NCBI GenBank assembly: GCA_902537845.1
Contig: CACBDC010000004.1
Coordinates: 30,352-94,351 of the forward strand
Source of the DNA: an uncultured Pelagibacteraceae bacterium
GTDB taxonomy: Bacteria > Pseudomonadota > Alphaproteobacteria > Pelagibacterales > Pelagibacteraceae
Reading direction: 5' to 3'
Length of the DNA stretch: 64,000 nucleotides
Numbering within the stretch: the first letter of the stretch is position 1; each line of letters begins with the position of its first letter. The notes below the pieces were generated by a model, which was given only the letters and a program-made list of their open reading frames with translations, did no database searches and had not been told where the DNA came from. Shown here piece by piece: positions 30,503 through 40,430 of the stretch. The position numbers and the translations under genes are program-made.

Positions 30503-31444
30503 ATGAGTGCTTTACTATTTCCAGGTCAAGGTTCACAGATAGTCGGAATGGGATCAGAATTTTATGAAAAATTTGACCTAGTGAAAGATATATTTAAATT
30601 AGCAGATAAAAAACTCAATTATCCTATTTCTAAAATGATATTAGAGGGACCAGAAGGCGATCTGCAGTTAACAAAAAATACACAACCAGCAATTTTAATA
30701 GTAAGTTTCTCTATTTTTAAAGTTTTAAAAGAAGAATTTGGGTTTGATTTCAAAAATTTTAAATTTTTTGCAGGACATTCTTTAGGGGAATATAGCGCAC
30801 TAGTTTGCTCGAACGCACTTAATTTCGAAGATGCTTTATACTTATTACATGAAAGAGGAAAGGCTATGCAAGAAGCTGTTCCAGTTGGAAAAGGATCCAT
30901 GATTGCAGTTCTTGGTTTGAGTATTGAAGAGGTCGAGAGTTTAATTAGTGTTTCAAACGAAGTAGAAGGAGTTTGCGAAATAGCAAATGACAATGCCAAT
31001 GGACAAATAATTATTAGTGGAGAATTAAAAAAAGTTCTTAAATTTAATGAAATTTTAAAATCAAAAAAAGTTAAAACTATTCCATTAAAAGTCAGCGCAC
31101 CTTTTCATTGTTCATTAATGAAACCTGCGGCAAATACAATGAGTAAAAAAATTAATGATACAATCTTTAATCAACCAACACATAAAATTATAACAAATGT
31201 GAATGCCCAAGCTGAAAGTAAACCAGAAAATCTTAAAAAATTTCTTATTGATCAAATTTTTTCTACAGTGAAATGGAGAGAAAGTATAATTGAAATGGCT
31301 AATTTAGGAGTTAAAAACTTTGTGGAGATCGGTCCTGGAAAAGCTTTAACTGGAATGGTTAAAAGAACAATAAAGAATGTAAATACCTTTTCAATTAATT
31401 CAATAACTGATATTGAAAGCTTAAAAAATGAATTTAAAAGATAA
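30503..31444 (+). CDS. fabD: Malonyl-CoA:ACP transacylase
   Basis: LLFPGQGSQIVGMG, FAGHSLGEYSALV, FHCSLMKPA. Confidence 0.98.
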   Translation: MSALLFPGQGSQIVGMGSEFYEKFDLVKDIFKLADKKLNYPISKMILEGPEGDLQLTKNTQPAILIVSFSIFKVLKEEFGFDFKNFKFFAGHSLGEYSALVCSNALNFEDALYLLHERGKAMQEAVPVGKGSMIAVLGLSIEEVESLISVSNEVEGVCEIANDNANGQIIISGELKKVLKFNEILKSKKVKTIPLKVSAPFHCSLMKPAANTMSKKINDTIFNQPTHKIITNVNAQAESKPENLKKFLIDQIFSTVKWRESIIEMANLGVKNFVEIGPGKALTGMVKRTIKNVNTFSINSITDIESLKNEFKR

Positions 31445-32159
31445 AAAAGTTTTGATTACAGGTGCCACGGGGGGGATAGGTAGCAGTCTTTTAAAAAAAT
31501 TCAACGGTCTGGGTTCCACAATTGTTGCAACAGGAACAAATGAAAATAAGCTCAATAATATCAAGGAGAAGTTTCCTGCCATTCATGTTGAAAAATTTCA
31601 ATTAAGCGATCACAGCAAGATTGAGGACTTTATTGAAAAAATAGATAAGCAACTTGGCGGATTAGATATTTTAGTAAACAATGCTGGTATCACACTTGAT
31701 AATTTAGCTATCAGATTAACTCAGGATAATTGGAAAAAAGTATTAGACATTAATTTAACGTCAAGTTTTTTGATGTGTAAATTTGCTATTAAGAAGATGT
31801 TAAAAAGAAAAACAGGAAAGATAATAAATATTACTTCAATTGTTGGTCATACAGGAAACCTGGGTCAAGCAAACTACGCAGCGTCTAAAGCTGGAATAAT
31901 TGCTTTTTCAAAAAGTTTAGCTATAGAATATGCAAAAAAAAATATTAATATAAATTGTGTATCACCTGGTTTTATTAAAACTGATATGACCGATAAAATT
32001 AGCGAAGAATTTAAAAAAACATTAATTAGCAAGATACCATCTGGAAATTTAGGAACAGGGGAAGATGTTTCAAATTGTGTGGCTTTTCTCGCCTCTGACA
32101 TGGCAAATTATATTAACGGAGAAACTATACATGTAAATGGTGGGATGTATATGTCTTGA
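31428..32159 (+). CDS. fabG: 3-oxoacyl-ACP reductase
   Basis: VLITGATGGIGSSL, LVNNAGIT, NYAASKAGIIAFSKSLA, HVNGGMYMS. Confidence 0.97.
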   Translation: MNLKDKKVLITGATGGIGSSLLKKFNGLGSTIVATGTNENKLNNIKEKFPAIHVEKFQLSDHSKIEDFIEKIDKQLGGLDILVNNAGITLDNLAIRLTQDNWKKVLDINLTSSFLMCKFAIKKMLKRKTGKIINITSIVGHTGNLGQANYAASKAGIIAFSKSLAIEYAKKNININCVSPGFIKTDMTDKISEEFKKTLISKIPSGNLGTGEDVSNCVAFLASDMANYINGETIHVNGGMYMS

Positions 32160-32211
32160 CAATTCTATTTAATAATTTAATAAGAATTTAAACATACTAA
32201 GAAAGGATTTC

Positions 32212-32451
32212 ATGTCAGAAGATATCAAAGGAAAAATAAAGAAAATAGTTGCCGATCATTTAGGTATAGAAGAAGAAAAAGTAACTGAAGAAGCTAGTTT
32301 TATAGATGATTTAGGTGCAGATAGTTTAGATACCGTAGAATTAGTAATGGCCTTCGAGGAAGAATTTGGATCTGAAATATCAGATAGCGAAGCTGAAAAA
32401 ATTTTAACGGTTGGGGACGCAATAAAGTTTATAGAAAGCAAAGCCAGTTAA
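32212..32451 (+). CDS. acpP: Acyl carrier protein
   Basis: [24 protein letters not shown] phosphopantetheine Ser motif. Confidence 0.98.
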   Translation: MSEDIKGKIKKIVADHLGIEEEKVTEEASFIDDLGADSLDTVELVMAFEEEFGSEISDSEAEKILTVGDAIKFIESKAS

Positions 32452-32467
32452 TTTAATTAAAATATAT

Positions 32468-33058
32468 ATGAGTCATGATAAAAACATCATGGTCATTCTT
32501 TCCTCTCCGTCTGGAGCAGGCAAAACTACTTTAACAAAAAAAATTCAACAAAAATATCCTAGTTTTAAAATTTCAGTTTCACATACTACTAGATCTCCCA
32601 GGTCAAACGAAGTCGATGGTGTTGATTATCACTTCATCTCAAAAAAAGAGTTCGAGCAAATGATTGAACAAAAAAAATTTTATGAATTTGCAAAAATATT
32701 TGATAATTATTATGGAACTTTAAAAGAAAGTGTAGATGAAACAATACTTCAAAATGATATTCTTTTTGATATTGATTGGCAGGGAACAAAACAATTATCT
32801 CAGTTCAAAAATCTTAATTTAATAAAAATATATTTAACTACAAATAATAAAATAGAGCTAAAAAAAAGATTAATAAAAAGAAATCAAAATACTTTAAAAG
32901 AAGTAGAAAGAAGGCTCAACTCTTTTGATGAAGATATCAAACATTGGAATGATTATGATTATATAATTATTAATAAAAACCTTGATGTTTGTTTTAAACA
33001 AATTGAAACTATAATTTTAAGCAATAAAACATTCAACCCTTCTCAAATAATTCAGTAA
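32468..33058 (+). CDS. gmk: Guanylate kinase
   Basis: VILSSPSGAGKTTLTKKI, VSHTTRSPRSNEVDGVDYHFIS, LFDIDWQGTKQL. Confidence 0.97.
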   Translation: MSHDKNIMVILSSPSGAGKTTLTKKIQQKYPSFKISVSHTTRSPRSNEVDGVDYHFISKKEFEQMIEQKKFYEFAKIFDNYYGTLKESVDETILQNDILFDIDWQGTKQLSQFKNLNLIKIYLTTNNKIELKKRLIKRNQNTLKEVERRLNSFDEDIKHWNDYDYIIINKNLDVCFKQIETIILSNKTFNPSQIIQ

Positions 33059-33818
33059 TTTTGTAGTAAGTTTCTGGACTTAATTCTGAGGGTCTTAACA
33101 TAAGATTTAAATTAGAAATTCTTTTTAACTTTTTTTTATTTAACACTTTATTAATAGTTTTATTGATCATTTTCCTTTTATTTGAAAAAAAAATATTAGT
33201 AATTTTCTCTAAATTCTCTATCTTTTTAAGATTGTAAGAAAGATTTTTTTTTGATTTGAAATGTAGCACTGTAGAAATAATTTTAGGTTTTGGAAAAAAA
33301 CAATTGGGAGAAACAGAAAATTTTTTTATAAATTTAAGCCTATAATTTGTCAATATTGATAATCTACCATAGCTCTTTGATGGAAATATTCCTATTATTT
33401 TATCAGCCAATTCTTTTTGAAACATAAAAATTATATCACTAATCTCCTGTGGCCCCTTACAACATTTCAAAATTTTTACGTGAATTTGAGATGATATATT
33501 ATAAGGCAGGTTTCCAAAAATAATTAAGTTTTTTTCTTTAATTTTTTTCATATCAAATTTAAGAATATCCGAGTTAAATATTTTGATGTTCTTATCGTTA
33601 GAATATCGTAATTTTAACTCATTAAATAAATCAAAATCTTTTTCTATTAACGTTAATGATTTTGGTTTTTTTTTTAAGATCTCAACAGTTAAAGCACCTT
33701 TTCCTGGACCAATTTCTACTACATTTCTATCAAAGATTGTTTCTAAATTAACAATTTTATTAATTATATTTTTATCGATTAAAAAATTTTGGCCAAGAGA
33801 TTTTTTTGCGTAATTCAT
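33033..33818 (-). CDS. rsmA: 16S rRNA dimethyladenosine transferase
   Basis: KKSLGQNFLIDKNII, VVEIGPGKGALTVEIL, IFGNLPYNISSQI. Confidence 0.97.
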   Translation of the reverse strand: MNYAKKSLGQNFLIDKNIINKIVNLETIFDRNVVEIGPGKGALTVEILKKKPKSLTLIEKDFDLFNELKLRYSNDKNIKIFNSDILKFDMKKIKEKNLIIFGNLPYNISSQIHVKILKCCKGPQEISDIIFMFQKELADKIIGIFPSKSYGRLSILTNYRLKFIKKFSVSPNCFFPKPKIISTVLHFKSKKNLSYNLKKIENLEKITNIFFSNKRKMINKTINKVLNKKKLKRISNLNLMLRPSELSPETYYKITELFEKG

Positions 33819-34777
33819 CTCCCAAATTTATTTATAAAAGAAATACATTTTTCTAGACTCAAAGTATTAGCTTTATTTTTTCTAATTAAATTTTTTGCAA
33901 CACCGTGATCAGGGGATACTCTAAGATATTTTAAACCAAGCGTAACATTAATAGCATCAAATTTAAAAATTGTTTTAAAAGGGGCTAAGACTTGATCATG
34001 ATACATACCGATAATAATGTCATAATTTTTGTAATCTTTAATAAAAACTGTATCAGCTACAAGAGGACCATTAATTTTAATTCCTAATTTTTTTATCTTT
34101 TGTATTACAGGTATAATCAATCTTTTTTCTTCTGATTCTTTTCTTAATTCAGCATTATGTGGATTAAGTCCTAACATACCTAATCTAGGTTTTTTTTTAA
34201 AATTTTTTTTGAACCAGCTATTAAGAGTTTTTATCTTATTAATAATAACTTCTTTTTTTAAATTTTTAGAAATATTTTTTATGTCTACATGCGTTGTAAT
34301 TGGAGTCACTGCAAAATTATTATTCCTTATGAGCATTACTTCAGATTTATTTTTTAATCCACACATAGTTGCTAAAAACTCGGTTACACCAAAATTTTTT
34401 TTATTTATAAGTTTTTTATCAATTGCACAGTTGATAATTCCTTTAACGTCATTTCCTAAGGCTAAATTGTGGGCTAATTTAAGTGAGGAAATTACAAATT
34501 TTGAAGTGTTTTTATTAGGAATATTAAAAGAGTCATTAAATTTCAAATCAACATTTAAAACTTTTAAATTTTTGCTTTTGAAATTAATGTTAATATTGTT
34601 TATTTTTTCAATCTTTACTGAGTATTTTAACTTTTTAAACTGATCAATAAGTAAGTTATAATTTGAAATTAAAACTACCTTTTTTTTTAAATTATTATTG
34701 ATCTTTTTCCAAACTTTAAAAATTAGCTCTGAATTTATGCTATTTGGGTCGCCTGTTAATATCAAAATTTTTTTCAT
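33815..34777 (-). CDS. pdxA: 4-hydroxythreonine-4-phosphate dehydrogenase
   Basis: ILTGDPNSINSELIFKVW, LGMLGLNPHNAE, IIGMYHDQVLAPFKTIFKFDAINVTLGLKYLRVSPDHG. Confidence 0.95.
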   Translation of the reverse strand: MKKILILTGDPNSINSELIFKVWKKINNNLKKKVVLISNYNLLIDQFKKLKYSVKIEKINNININFKSKNLKVLNVDLKFNDSFNIPNKNTSKFVISSLKLAHNLALGNDVKGIINCAIDKKLINKKNFGVTEFLATMCGLKNKSEVMLIRNNNFAVTPITTHVDIKNISKNLKKEVIINKIKTLNSWFKKNFKKKPRLGMLGLNPHNAELRKESEEKRLIIPVIQKIKKLGIKINGPLVADTVFIKDYKNYDIIIGMYHDQVLAPFKTIFKFDAINVTLGLKYLRVSPDHGVAKNLIRKNKANTLSLEKCISFINKFGR

Positions 34778-35703
34778 TTAAATTCAATTAAGCTAGAGTT
34801 TTTAAGTTTTGACAAGTGACTTCTTGAGTATAGATTAAATAATTCATTTTTTTTTTGATCTATTAATTTTTGTTTTATCTCATTAACATTAATATTTTTT
34901 GTAGACGAGAATTTTTTATCTGAAAGTTTAAAAAAGACAATATTATTTTGTTTTGTAATAGGTTTAGAAATTTCACCTACTTGTAGTTTGCTAACAATCT
35001 TATAAATAGATGGAGATAAGAATTTGGAGTTAACCCAACCCAAATCACCATTCTTTGGAGCCGTAGTCGCAACGCTATATTGTAAAGCTGTTTTTTCAAA
35101 ACCTATAGTTTCAATAAGATTTTTTATATCTTCGACTTGTTCTTTTATAGAATTATTTGGATTAATAGAAATTTCAATTTCAGCTATTTTATATTCTTCA
35201 ATTGAAGACTCACTTTTAATTAAATTTTTTAAATCTTCATTAATTGAATTTTCGTCAACATCTATCTTATTTGAATATAATTTATAGATAAGATTTTGCC
35301 ATTTAAATTGAGTTTCAACTTCGTCTAAATAAAGTTGAAAACTTAAATTATTATCACCAAAATTTTTTTTAAAATTTTCAATATTGTTAGACGAGACTGA
35401 AAGAAGATAATTCTGAATTTGGTTATTATTTGTTTTTATTTTATACTTTGAAAGCTCTATTTTCTTCAATTTATGTTGTATTAAGGAATCCAAAGCAGGT
35501 TTTTTTAATTTATTGATATTTTTTTGATTTAACTCCTCTCCAGATAACATAATTAAACTTAAAATTTTATTTTTTAATTCATAATCAGTAATTATTTCAT
35601 TATTTACCTTAAGAACAATTTTATTTTGAATTTTAGCAAAACTTTTGGATTGATGGCATAATATTAAAATCAATATCAAAATTATTTTTAAAAAATTATT
35701 CAT
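34774..35703 (-). CDS. surA: SurA-like peptidylprolyl isomerase/periplasmic chaperone
   Basis: IVLKVNNEIITDYELKNKI, parvulin region NGDLGWVNSKFLSPSIYKIVSKLQVGEISKPI; between lptD and pdxA. Confidence 0.9.
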   Translation of the reverse strand: MNNFLKIILILILILCHQSKSFAKIQNKIVLKVNNEIITDYELKNKILSLIMLSGEELNQKNINKLKKPALDSLIQHKLKKIELSKYKIKTNNNQIQNYLLSVSSNNIENFKKNFGDNNLSFQLYLDEVETQFKWQNLIYKLYSNKIDVDENSINEDLKNLIKSESSIEEYKIAEIEISINPNNSIKEQVEDIKNLIETIGFEKTALQYSVATTAPKNGDLGWVNSKFLSPSIYKIVSKLQVGEISKPITKQNNIVFFKLSDKKFSSTKNINVNEIKQKLIDQKKNELFNLYSRSHLSKLKNSSLIEFK

Positions 35704-38096
35704 TAATTAAAATTTGGAGTGTCTATCTGACCAAATGGAGTTAAGGTAATTTTGAATAAAAGTGAATTTTCAGGTTCTAATTCTGAGTCATTATAAAACT
35801 CCCTTCTATAAACTAGCCCAGCTCTTAAACAATCATTTATATATTCATAGCTTAGATTATAAAATTCAGCCGAATTAGTAATAAGATTTCGTTTAACCTC
35901 GAATGAAAAAAGACCATTTTCTCTGTTTTCATAATTAAACTTAGTAGTGAAAAACTCTTGATTTCCTATGTGTTTTTTCTCTTGCAAGAAACCAAAATCA
36001 ATTTTGGATGGTCCAAAATTCATGCTTGTACTTATCTCGTTAAAATTAAATTCTTTATAGTTTTGATCTAGTGAAAATTCATAATTTAAATTAAAATTAT
36101 TACCTAATTTCAAATTTGCATTTCCAACTAAATCAGAAAGTTTTTCATCGAGACTAGTTTTACTATGCATTTTTTTGTTTTCTTTTTGATTTACTATTTG
36201 AGCAACAGATAGATCTAATTTTTTGTCTGTACTTTCAAGTTTATAATCAAAACCAAATGTCCCAGTTAAACCAGTTTCAAAATTGTAATTATTTTCTAGT
36301 CTATTTAATGAAAATGAATTAATAGAATTTAGTCGTGAGCCCGTCGACTCCTTTCTCATTGAACCCGGGGAATATCTAGCTAGAAATTTAGGCACAAGTG
36401 AACTCTTAACTCCATTTTTTTCTTTCTCTAAATAAACCTCTGTTAGAAAACCTAAGGCACCATAAACTTCACTTGTTGGATCTTTTTTGTAGATATCTAC
36501 ATTCTTTGTCTCATAATTAATATTTTTAATTTTACCTAAAATTTGGGTTTTTAAACCTGATTTAAAAAAAATATCATTTGAGGTCCAATCAAAGTCGTTT
36601 GTAATGAAATTTTCAAATTTATTAGTATCATAATTATGAAACTTTAAATTTGTTTGAAGGTCTAGAGTACCAAGTTTTTCTTTGCTAAATAAATTTTTAT
36701 CTAAAGTGATTTCTGGTAAAATATATTCATATTTATCATTATAATCGTCTTTTAGAGTTTCATATACGTTTGCTCTTAGACCAAAAAAAATATCTTCAGA
36801 TTCATGTGTGAAATCAAGATTATTTTCAAGAACATCTTTATTATAATCAACTAAATTAGATTTAATTTTGTATAATTTTAAATATTTATTCTTCTTAACT
36901 TTTTGTGTAGAAAAACTAAATATATTTTCAGATCCATCATTCCCTTGAAAATTTTTTACAAATTTAGTAAACAAATGAGACTTACTTCCTTCTTCTTTTG
37001 TTAAGCTAGTTTTTTTGTAACCTTCAGTGTATCCAAAGTCTGCTAAAAAATTTGAATTTTTAAATGCCTGATGATACTCACCTAAAAATAAAGGATTTTC
37101 TCTGACATAAAATTTATTAATCAAAGTAAAATTTTTGTCCTCTCCTAAATCAAAAAAATATGGAACAGCAAAGCCATTACCTAAGTTTTTAGAATTAGAT
37201 ATAGAGGGAGGCAAAAAACCAGACCTTCTTTTTACCGATGGGTCAGGATGAGATAATTTAGGTAAGAAGAAAATAGGAATATCATAAACTTTTATAATTG
37301 CATTATCATAGTAAATTGTTTTCTTCTCAGAATCGTGAAGCATTTTTGATGCTTGCACACTCCATGGCGGACATTTATCACCTTCTCTATAATCACATAT
37401 GGTAAATATGCTTTTATTGAAGATTGTATTTTTATCTTTTATCTTTACCGAATTTGAAAAAATTCTAGGTTTATTATTTTCATTTACTTTAAAATCATCT
37501 TGATTAATAAATGCTTTAATATCCGTTCCTAGTATTTCTTTTTTTTTTGTATCAATGTATATTTGAGAAAATTCATAAGAATTATTTAACTTATCCTCAA
37601 TTTTTACTAATCCTACAGATTTAAATATACTATCATTAATTGAATATTCAAAGTTTTCTAAAAAAATTTTGTTATTGTCCTGATCAATAATTTCTGTTGG
37701 TTTTTTTGATTTTATAATTTTACTAGCATTATCGAAAAATAAATCTTCTGATAAAATTATGTAATTTTCCGAGCTTGTAAATTTTGTAACACCTTTAGAG
37801 ATAAATATTTTTTTATTTTCATAATATTCTGCATATTGAGTTTCAATAATATTATTATTAGAGTCTCTCGCTTTGACATTTTCTTTTATAATTAAAAAAC
37901 CTGTTTTTTTATTATATTTTACGTAATCACTTTCAATAATTTTATCATTACTCTTTACTATTACTTGATCTTTAAAAATTGATGTTATTTGATCTTTGTC
38001 TAAAGTGATGTTCTTGGCTTGGATTTGAATGCTAGAAGCATTAAGCTCAATGCTAAAAAAAAAATATAAAAAAATACCTAAAAGTTTATTTTTCAT
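35703..38096 (-). CDS. lptD: LPS-assembly protein LptD
   Basis: OstA-like N-domain followed by beta-barrel; IPIFFLPKLSHPDPSVKRRSGFLPPSISNSKNLG. Confidence 0.95.
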   Translation of the reverse strand: MKNKLLGIFLYFFFSIELNASSIQIQAKNITLDKDQITSIFKDQVIVKSNDKIIESDYVKYNKKTGFLIIKENVKARDSNNNIIETQYAEYYENKKIFISKGVTKFTSSENYIILSEDLFFDNASKIIKSKKPTEIIDQDNNKIFLENFEYSINDSIFKSVGLVKIEDKLNNSYEFSQIYIDTKKKEILGTDIKAFINQDDFKVNENNKPRIFSNSVKIKDKNTIFNKSIFTICDYREGDKCPPWSVQASKMLHDSEKKTIYYDNAIIKVYDIPIFFLPKLSHPDPSVKRRSGFLPPSISNSKNLGNGFAVPYFFDLGEDKNFTLINKFYVRENPLFLGEYHQAFKNSNFLADFGYTEGYKKTSLTKEEGSKSHLFTKFVKNFQGNDGSENIFSFSTQKVKKNKYLKLYKIKSNLVDYNKDVLENNLDFTHESEDIFFGLRANVYETLKDDYNDKYEYILPEITLDKNLFSKEKLGTLDLQTNLKFHNYDTNKFENFITNDFDWTSNDIFFKSGLKTQILGKIKNINYETKNVDIYKKDPTSEVYGALGFLTEVYLEKEKNGVKSSLVPKFLARYSPGSMRKESTGSRLNSINSFSLNRLENNYNFETGLTGTFGFDYKLESTDKKLDLSVAQIVNQKENKKMHSKTSLDEKLSDLVGNANLKLGNNFNLNYEFSLDQNYKEFNFNEISTSMNFGPSKIDFGFLQEKKHIGNQEFFTTKFNYENRENGLFSFEVKRNLITNSAEFYNLSYEYINDCLRAGLVYRREFYNDSELEPENSLLFKITLTPFGQIDTPNFN

Positions 38097-39174
38097 TTAT
38101 TTGCAAGACCCCTATAAAAGTAAAAAAACTTAGTGCGATAGTCGGCGCCCATACAGACAAAATAAGGGGTATTCTATCTGTTTTTCCTAGTGCGATAGAT
38201 AAATCCTTAAAATAATAGACGAAGACTGTAACAATTAAACCAATAACAATATGTTTTAAATTGTCTGATTTTTTTAAAGTATGCATTCCTAAAATAGCTG
38301 CTATTCCAGTCATTAAAAATAAAAAAAAAGGTAAAGAAAGCATGGTGTGCAAACTTTCATCTAAAAATCTATTATTGTAACCAATATTTAATAACTCGTT
38401 ATAGTTTAAAATCAGGTCAACAAATAACATGGTATCTAAATTATTAAATAAACTGTTAATTTTTTCATAATTATAAATTGAATTAATTTTATAAATATCA
38501 AATTTATTTTCTTCAAAAATTCCATTTTCAAATTTAAATGATGAAACATTCTCAAGAATCCATTCATTAGTTTTAATATTTACTTTTTCTGAAATAATTT
38601 TTTCTTTCAGCACATATTTTTCATCTAAATGAAAAATAGTAACTTCCATCAAATTAAATTTTTCAGGTCTTTTTGCAGTAATTATTCTCTCACCAAATTC
38701 AGTATTTTCTTTAATCCATAAGCCATTCTTATTGTATGTAACTAAATGATCAATATCACGAGCATGGTTTGATTTAATTTTCTCGTAATATTTTACCATT
38801 GATGATGTAATTGGATTAGCAACCATAAGTGTTAACCATCCTAAAATAAAAGAAGTTAATGCAAGAATAAAAAATATCTTTATATTTGAATAACCATAAA
38901 CTTTAAGAGTGAGTAAATCTCTATTATTTCTTATTTGGGCAATAAAGATCATGCTAGAGATAAAGATTATAAAAGGTAAAAGTTTTACTATCACACTAGG
39001 CACAAAAATACTTGTTAGCATAAGTGGCGTTAAAATATTCACATCTATATTTTTAAAAAACTCTATTTCTTCAAAAAGATTTAAAATTACGCCAAAACAA
39101 TAGGCTACTAAAATGACAACAAGTATGGTTTTTAAAAATTTTTTTACTAAGTAGTTTAATATTACATTTTTCAT
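38086..39174 (-). CDS. lptG: LPS export permease LptG
   Basis: YjgP/YjgQ family topology; RNNRDLLTLKVYGYSNIKIF; adjacent to lptF and lptD. Confidence 0.9.
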   Translation of the reverse strand: MKNVILNYLVKKFLKTILVVILVAYCFGVILNLFEEIEFFKNIDVNILTPLMLTSIFVPSVIVKLLPFIIFISSMIFIAQIRNNRDLLTLKVYGYSNIKIFFILALTSFILGWLTLMVANPITSSMVKYYEKIKSNHARDIDHLVTYNKNGLWIKENTEFGERIITAKRPEKFNLMEVTIFHLDEKYVLKEKIISEKVNIKTNEWILENVSSFKFENGIFEENKFDIYKINSIYNYEKINSLFNNLDTMLFVDLILNYNELLNIGYNNRFLDESLHTMLSLPFFLFLMTGIAAILGMHTLKKSDNLKHIVIGLIVTVFVYYFKDLSIALGKTDRIPLILSVWAPTIALSFFTFIGVLQINEK

Positions 39175-40292
39175 ATTTTTTTAGTTTCCTTTGAAAATTT
39201 TAACACAAGAAAAAAATATAAAATAAAAAATATTAGAAATGGTAAAAAAATATAAATTATTCTTAATAAATAATTTAAACCAGTGTACCTGATTACTAAT
39301 TCCGTAAATAACAAAACCATAAAACTAAATATAAAAACTGAGATTTTATTATTATAAATATTTTTATTTGTAAGTAGTAATAATGAACAGATTAAAGAAA
39401 TTATTGGAATATAAAATGGTAAAACAATACGTCTTAATAATAGTGGAATAATTTCTTTTTTTAAATCCTCAGAACAAATTTCTGATCTGATATTTTGTGC
39501 TAAGAAACAACTTAAAAGTTTTAAAGTTGAAGTTTCTTGTATTTTCGGTTTCTTAATAGTTGTTGTTGTTAAATTTGTTAAATCAATATTTAGCTGTTCA
39601 AATTTAATGACCTCATTAGTTTTATCAGTTTTTGACGAAATAATTTGGCCGTTTAGCAAAAATATTCTTTTTTCCTTTACCACACCTTTTTTTGCAATGA
39701 TTGTATTACTTGCGGCATTAGAGGTATTTGAAGAAAGGTTTTTCAGATTATTTCCTTCATCATGAAGAAATATATTTTCTATCTCACTATTAATTTTTTT
39801 TTCAACTATAAATGTAAATCCTTTAAAAGAGTCACTAAATTGTTGTGATTTTATAGTCGGCAAAAACGAATTGAATTTATCATTGTTTAAAAGTTGGCGG
39901 GATTTATTTAAAGCCAAGGGCGTTAAAATTGTAGACATTAAAAGATAAAAAATTAAAGCAGAGGTACCGGTCAATAAAAAAAGATTTACTACGGTTATTT
40001 TTTTTTCACCTGATGTCCAAAGAATTATGAATTCACTATCACCTATATGTTTTAAGATAAACAAAATAATAGCTAGTAAAAAAGATAAGGGTATAAATTT
40101 AGGAGCTAGGCCAAACAAATTTAAAAACGAGTAACTAAAATATGTTATTACTGGGTATCCACTATCAACAATCAAGTCTAAAAAATTTACCGCTCTAACA
40201 GTCAAAGCTATTACTGATAAGCCAAACAAAATTACTAAAAATGTTTTTCCTATCTCTATATAAAAATTCTGATAAATTTTGTTTTGAAGCAT
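39171..40292 (-). CDS. lptF: LPS export permease LptF
   Basis: YjgP/YjgQ family; GDSEFIILWTSGEKKITVVNLFLLTG. Start preferred at MLQNKIYQNFYIEIGKTF (40292) over listed 40337. Confidence 0.9.
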   Translation of the reverse strand: MLQNKIYQNFYIEIGKTFLVILFGLSVIALTVRAVNFLDLIVDSGYPVITYFSYSFLNLFGLAPKFIPLSFLLAIILFILKHIGDSEFIILWTSGEKKITVVNLFLLTGTSALIFYLLMSTILTPLALNKSRQLLNNDKFNSFLPTIKSQQFSDSFKGFTFIVEKKINSEIENIFLHDEGNNLKNLSSNTSNAASNTIIAKKGVVKEKRIFLLNGQIISSKTDKTNEVIKFEQLNIDLTNLTTTTIKKPKIQETSTLKLLSCFLAQNIRSEICSEDLKKEIIPLLLRRIVLPFYIPIISLICSLLLLTNKNIYNNKISVFIFSFMVLLFTELVIRYTGLNYLLRIIYIFLPFLIFFILYFFLVLKFSKETKKI

Positions 40293-40430
40293 TGCTGTAA
40301 TTCGTATATAGATAATGCATTCATTAAATAAATTCAATCAATGGTTTAATTTTTGCAAATTTTACGTTGAAATATAAGATATTTGATCATATATACCATT
40401 CAACCCAATTTGGAAAATTATATTTAAATT

